From contig JAHLWZ010000672.1 of assembly GCA_020536535.1 (NCBI GenBank), positions 82,758 through 146,757 of the forward strand: 64,000 bases of DNA, given 5' to 3'. Within the stretch, counting starts at the first letter, position 1; the number at the start of each line of letters is the position of its first letter. Of the stretch, positions 62,836 through 64,000 are shown piece by piece. The notes beneath the pieces are model-generated. The model was not told where the DNA came from and ran no database searches. It was given only the letters and a program-made list of their open reading frames with translations. The position numbers and the translations under genes were made by a program. Source of the stretch: Pelomyxa schiedti. Taxonomy: Eukaryota; Evosea; Pelobiontida; Pelomyxidae.

Positions 62836-63359
62836 ATGAAGGCTAGGTGTCGTTTTTCATCCGTTCTTGTAAAGCGAACGTACCAAACAACAACGCGTTA
62901 ATCGTTTGTTATTAGGCTCCACGTTGATGGCGTTTTCATGGGTTACCGAAGGTATTTTCTCTTGAAAAACCAGTTTTTGAGTCGTTTTTAAAGTTTGATG
63001 CAGGGGTCACCACACTCAACACACGAACCAACATCTCATTAAAATCGAGAATGTGAATTGTCGATCTGACACACGATTCTACATGGGCAAACGCATTGCC
63101 TATGTTTACAAAGCAAAAAAACCAATCAATGGCTCAACAAAGCGGTACCTGCCCACCCCGTAAACCAAGCCTTTATGTTATTATTAAATAACATGAAGTA
63201 TTCAATATAACCATAACACAAATAAACAGAGTCATTTGGGGCAAGGTGACCCGCCACCACGGAGGCAACGGTGTTGTGCGCGCCAAGTTCAGACACAACC
63301 TGCCACCCTGCGCCATGGGCAAAAGGGTCAGAGTCATGCTTTATCCCTCCAGCATATAA
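62836..63359 (+). CDS. RPL35A: Ribosomal protein eL33 (RPL35A)
   Basis: This is the 60S ribosomal protein eL33. Exon 1 is only ATGAAGGCTAG, splicing at GTGTCG. Exon 2 gives [13 protein letters not shown]. Exon 3 reads [20 protein letters not shown] and [20 protein letters not shown]. The last exon reads [20 protein letters not shown] and [20 protein letters not shown], ending SI at a TAA. Phases match at all three introns (1-base and 2-base splits that rebuild Arg codons). [11 protein letters not shown] and WGKVTR-HG are family hallmarks. Length is about 108 residues, normal for the family. No single exon exceeds 60 codons except the third, so simple frame scanning would miss this gene. Confidence 0.93.
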
Positions 63360-63549
63360 TGCCGTTGTGTTTTACCTGTTTAGCAACACATAACCCAAAT
63401 ACCCAAACACCCAGTCTTTCTTCTCCTTCTACCCACGTGTGGCAAAAGAAATCAAAAAAGTTTTGTTACATGAAACGTGCGAATTTGACATTTTATTTGC
63501 TGTACCCTCGAGGGAGACGGTACCGGCACACAGTATTGGCATACTAGAT

Positions 63550-63656
63550 CAGAGGAAAAGTGGTTGACACCTCTCGATGGGAGCGAGGCAGGCAGGGCAT
63601 TTCAAGATGATTGAGCACATTTCGCACTGAGTGCGGCCGCAGGGGTGGACACATAT
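63550..63656 (-). CDS. C-terminal RING-finger exon of a partial gene
   Basis: The minus strand encodes VHPCGRTQCEMCSIILKCPA followed by CLAPIERCQPLFL and a TGA at 63550. The pattern (C-x-H-x-C-G-x2-x-C-x2-C ... C-x2-C) is the second half of a RING finger, with the usual closing motif CPACLAPI. The exon begins after a likely acceptor (CAG at about 63657). No upstream exon with the first Cys pair is found before the window edge. The region directly upstream is filled by the 72-base palindrome and its repeats. So this is a partial or displaced gene. Confidence 0.6.
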
Positions 63657-63660
63657 CTGG

Positions 63661-63830
63661 ATCAGTGGGCGGTGATTTTTTTCCCTACAAAAAGTGCATC
63701 ATCACCGCCCAAAATCACCGCCCGGGCGGTGATTTTGGGCGGTGATGATGCACTTTTTGCAGTCAAATCGGATCACCGCCCCGGGCGGTGGCCGAGCACA
63801 TAAGCCAGTCAGTAAAATCACCGCCCTGGG
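63661..63830. repeat. Cluster of GGGCGGTGAT motifs in both orientations
   Basis: Besides the palindrome, single copies of GGGCGGTGAT or its complement ATCACCGCCC occur near 63667, 63772 and 63817, and a short CACCGCCC-C-GGGCGGTG dyad lies at about 63773-63789. The repeats are much more GC-rich than the flanks and fall within 170 bases. Confidence 0.85.
63688..63759. repeat. Perfect 72-base palindrome with no spacer
   Basis: The 36 bases left of the 63723/63724 boundary are the exact reverse complement of the 36 bases to the right. The arm reads GGGCGGTGATTTTGGGCGGT then GATGATGCACTTTTTG. It could extrude as a cruciform or fold as a long hairpin. The arm itself contains two copies of GGGCGGTGAT. 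The block lies in the likely intron or upstream region of the RING exon at 63550-63656. Confidence 0.95.
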
Positions 63831-64000
63831 TTAACCACAAGAAAAAAACTTTTTTTTATGTTGCTCTTAATCTAACTCGATATTTAACAGTGCTGACAGG
63901 CCAGTTAAAGCCACTATTTGTCGCAATAAGCACTCCCAAGTGTTGTGTGTGTCAGATGAAGAGAGCCTTCCTCGACAACAAGCCTCTTTGAGGCTCTTAT

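Noticed and set aside
63661-63830. CRISPR-like array reading of the GGGCGGTGAT cluster
   Set aside because: Repeats are short, in both orientations and not separated by regular unique spacers, and the host is eukaryotic.
63960-64000. Small hairpin AGCCTC-TTT-GAGGCT at the window edge
   Set aside because: The stem is only six to seven bases and without a gene to relate it to; likely chance.

Overview
The window is a compact, intron-rich nuclear region of a eukaryote. Its core genes are eukaryotic: an RNA polymerase subunit (RPB6), an Elongator subunit (ELP1), a cytosolic-type prolyl-tRNA synthetase, ribosomal protein eL33, an ATAD2/Yta7 chromatin AAA+ protein, a DWNN/RBBP6-type RNA-processing protein and a USP47-like deubiquitinase. 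Introns are short, mostly about 40-120 bases, GT-AG, and often carry a CTAAC/CTAAT-like branch site near the acceptor. Genes are tightly packed on both strands; some divergent starts lie less than 100 bases apart. Many proteins have long Ser/Thr/Pro/Gln tracts. The wealth of Ras/Rho regulators, an alpha-kinase and receptor-like membrane proteins, together with several enzymes of bacterial type, suggests a free-living amoebozoan such as an archamoeba. That placement is inference from gene content only.

Layout. Positions 224-8788 hold a low-complexity protein, a RhoGAP (minus) and the ATAD2-like gene (plus). Positions 8867-16494 hold a two-TM membrane protein, a carbon-nitrogen hydrolase, RPB6, a beta-helix-like cell-surface protein, a small zinc-motif protein and a membrane RING E3 ligase. 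Positions 16560-32767 hold ELP1, ProRS, the USP47-like protease, the RBBP6-like protein and a DCAF10-like WD40 protein. Positions 32867-34400 are hard to read: a minus-strand gene tail, a tRNA-Phe-like 5' half, an unresolved GC-rich gene and a 162-base inverted-repeat element. Positions 34471-43678 hold a secreted glycoside-hydrolase-like protein, then a RasGEF and a C2-RasGAP flanking a bacterial-type putrescine aminotransferase. Positions 43822-51007 hold a sulfotransferase, a Ser-repeat surface protein and a solute-binding-protein-like receptor. Positions 51113-58885 hold a RhoGEF, an alpha-kinase and an MIT-like Gln-rich protein. Positions 59046-63359 hold a radical-SAM enzyme facing a SAM hydroxide adenosyltransferase, an unresolved 1-kb stretch, and eL33. 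The right edge holds a lone RING exon beside a perfect 72-base palindrome.

How the genes may work together. Four small-GTPase regulators (RhoGAP, RasGEF, RasGAP, RhoGEF), an alpha-kinase and two receptor-like membrane proteins give the region a signalling and motility flavour. The bacterial-type enzymes (putrescine aminotransferase, SAM hydrolase, radical SAM, possibly the glycoside hydrolase) have spliceosomal introns, so they are settled in the nuclear genome if they were transferred. CDS spans below run from start codon to stop codon and include introns. Exon joins were read by eye, and some are uncertain.
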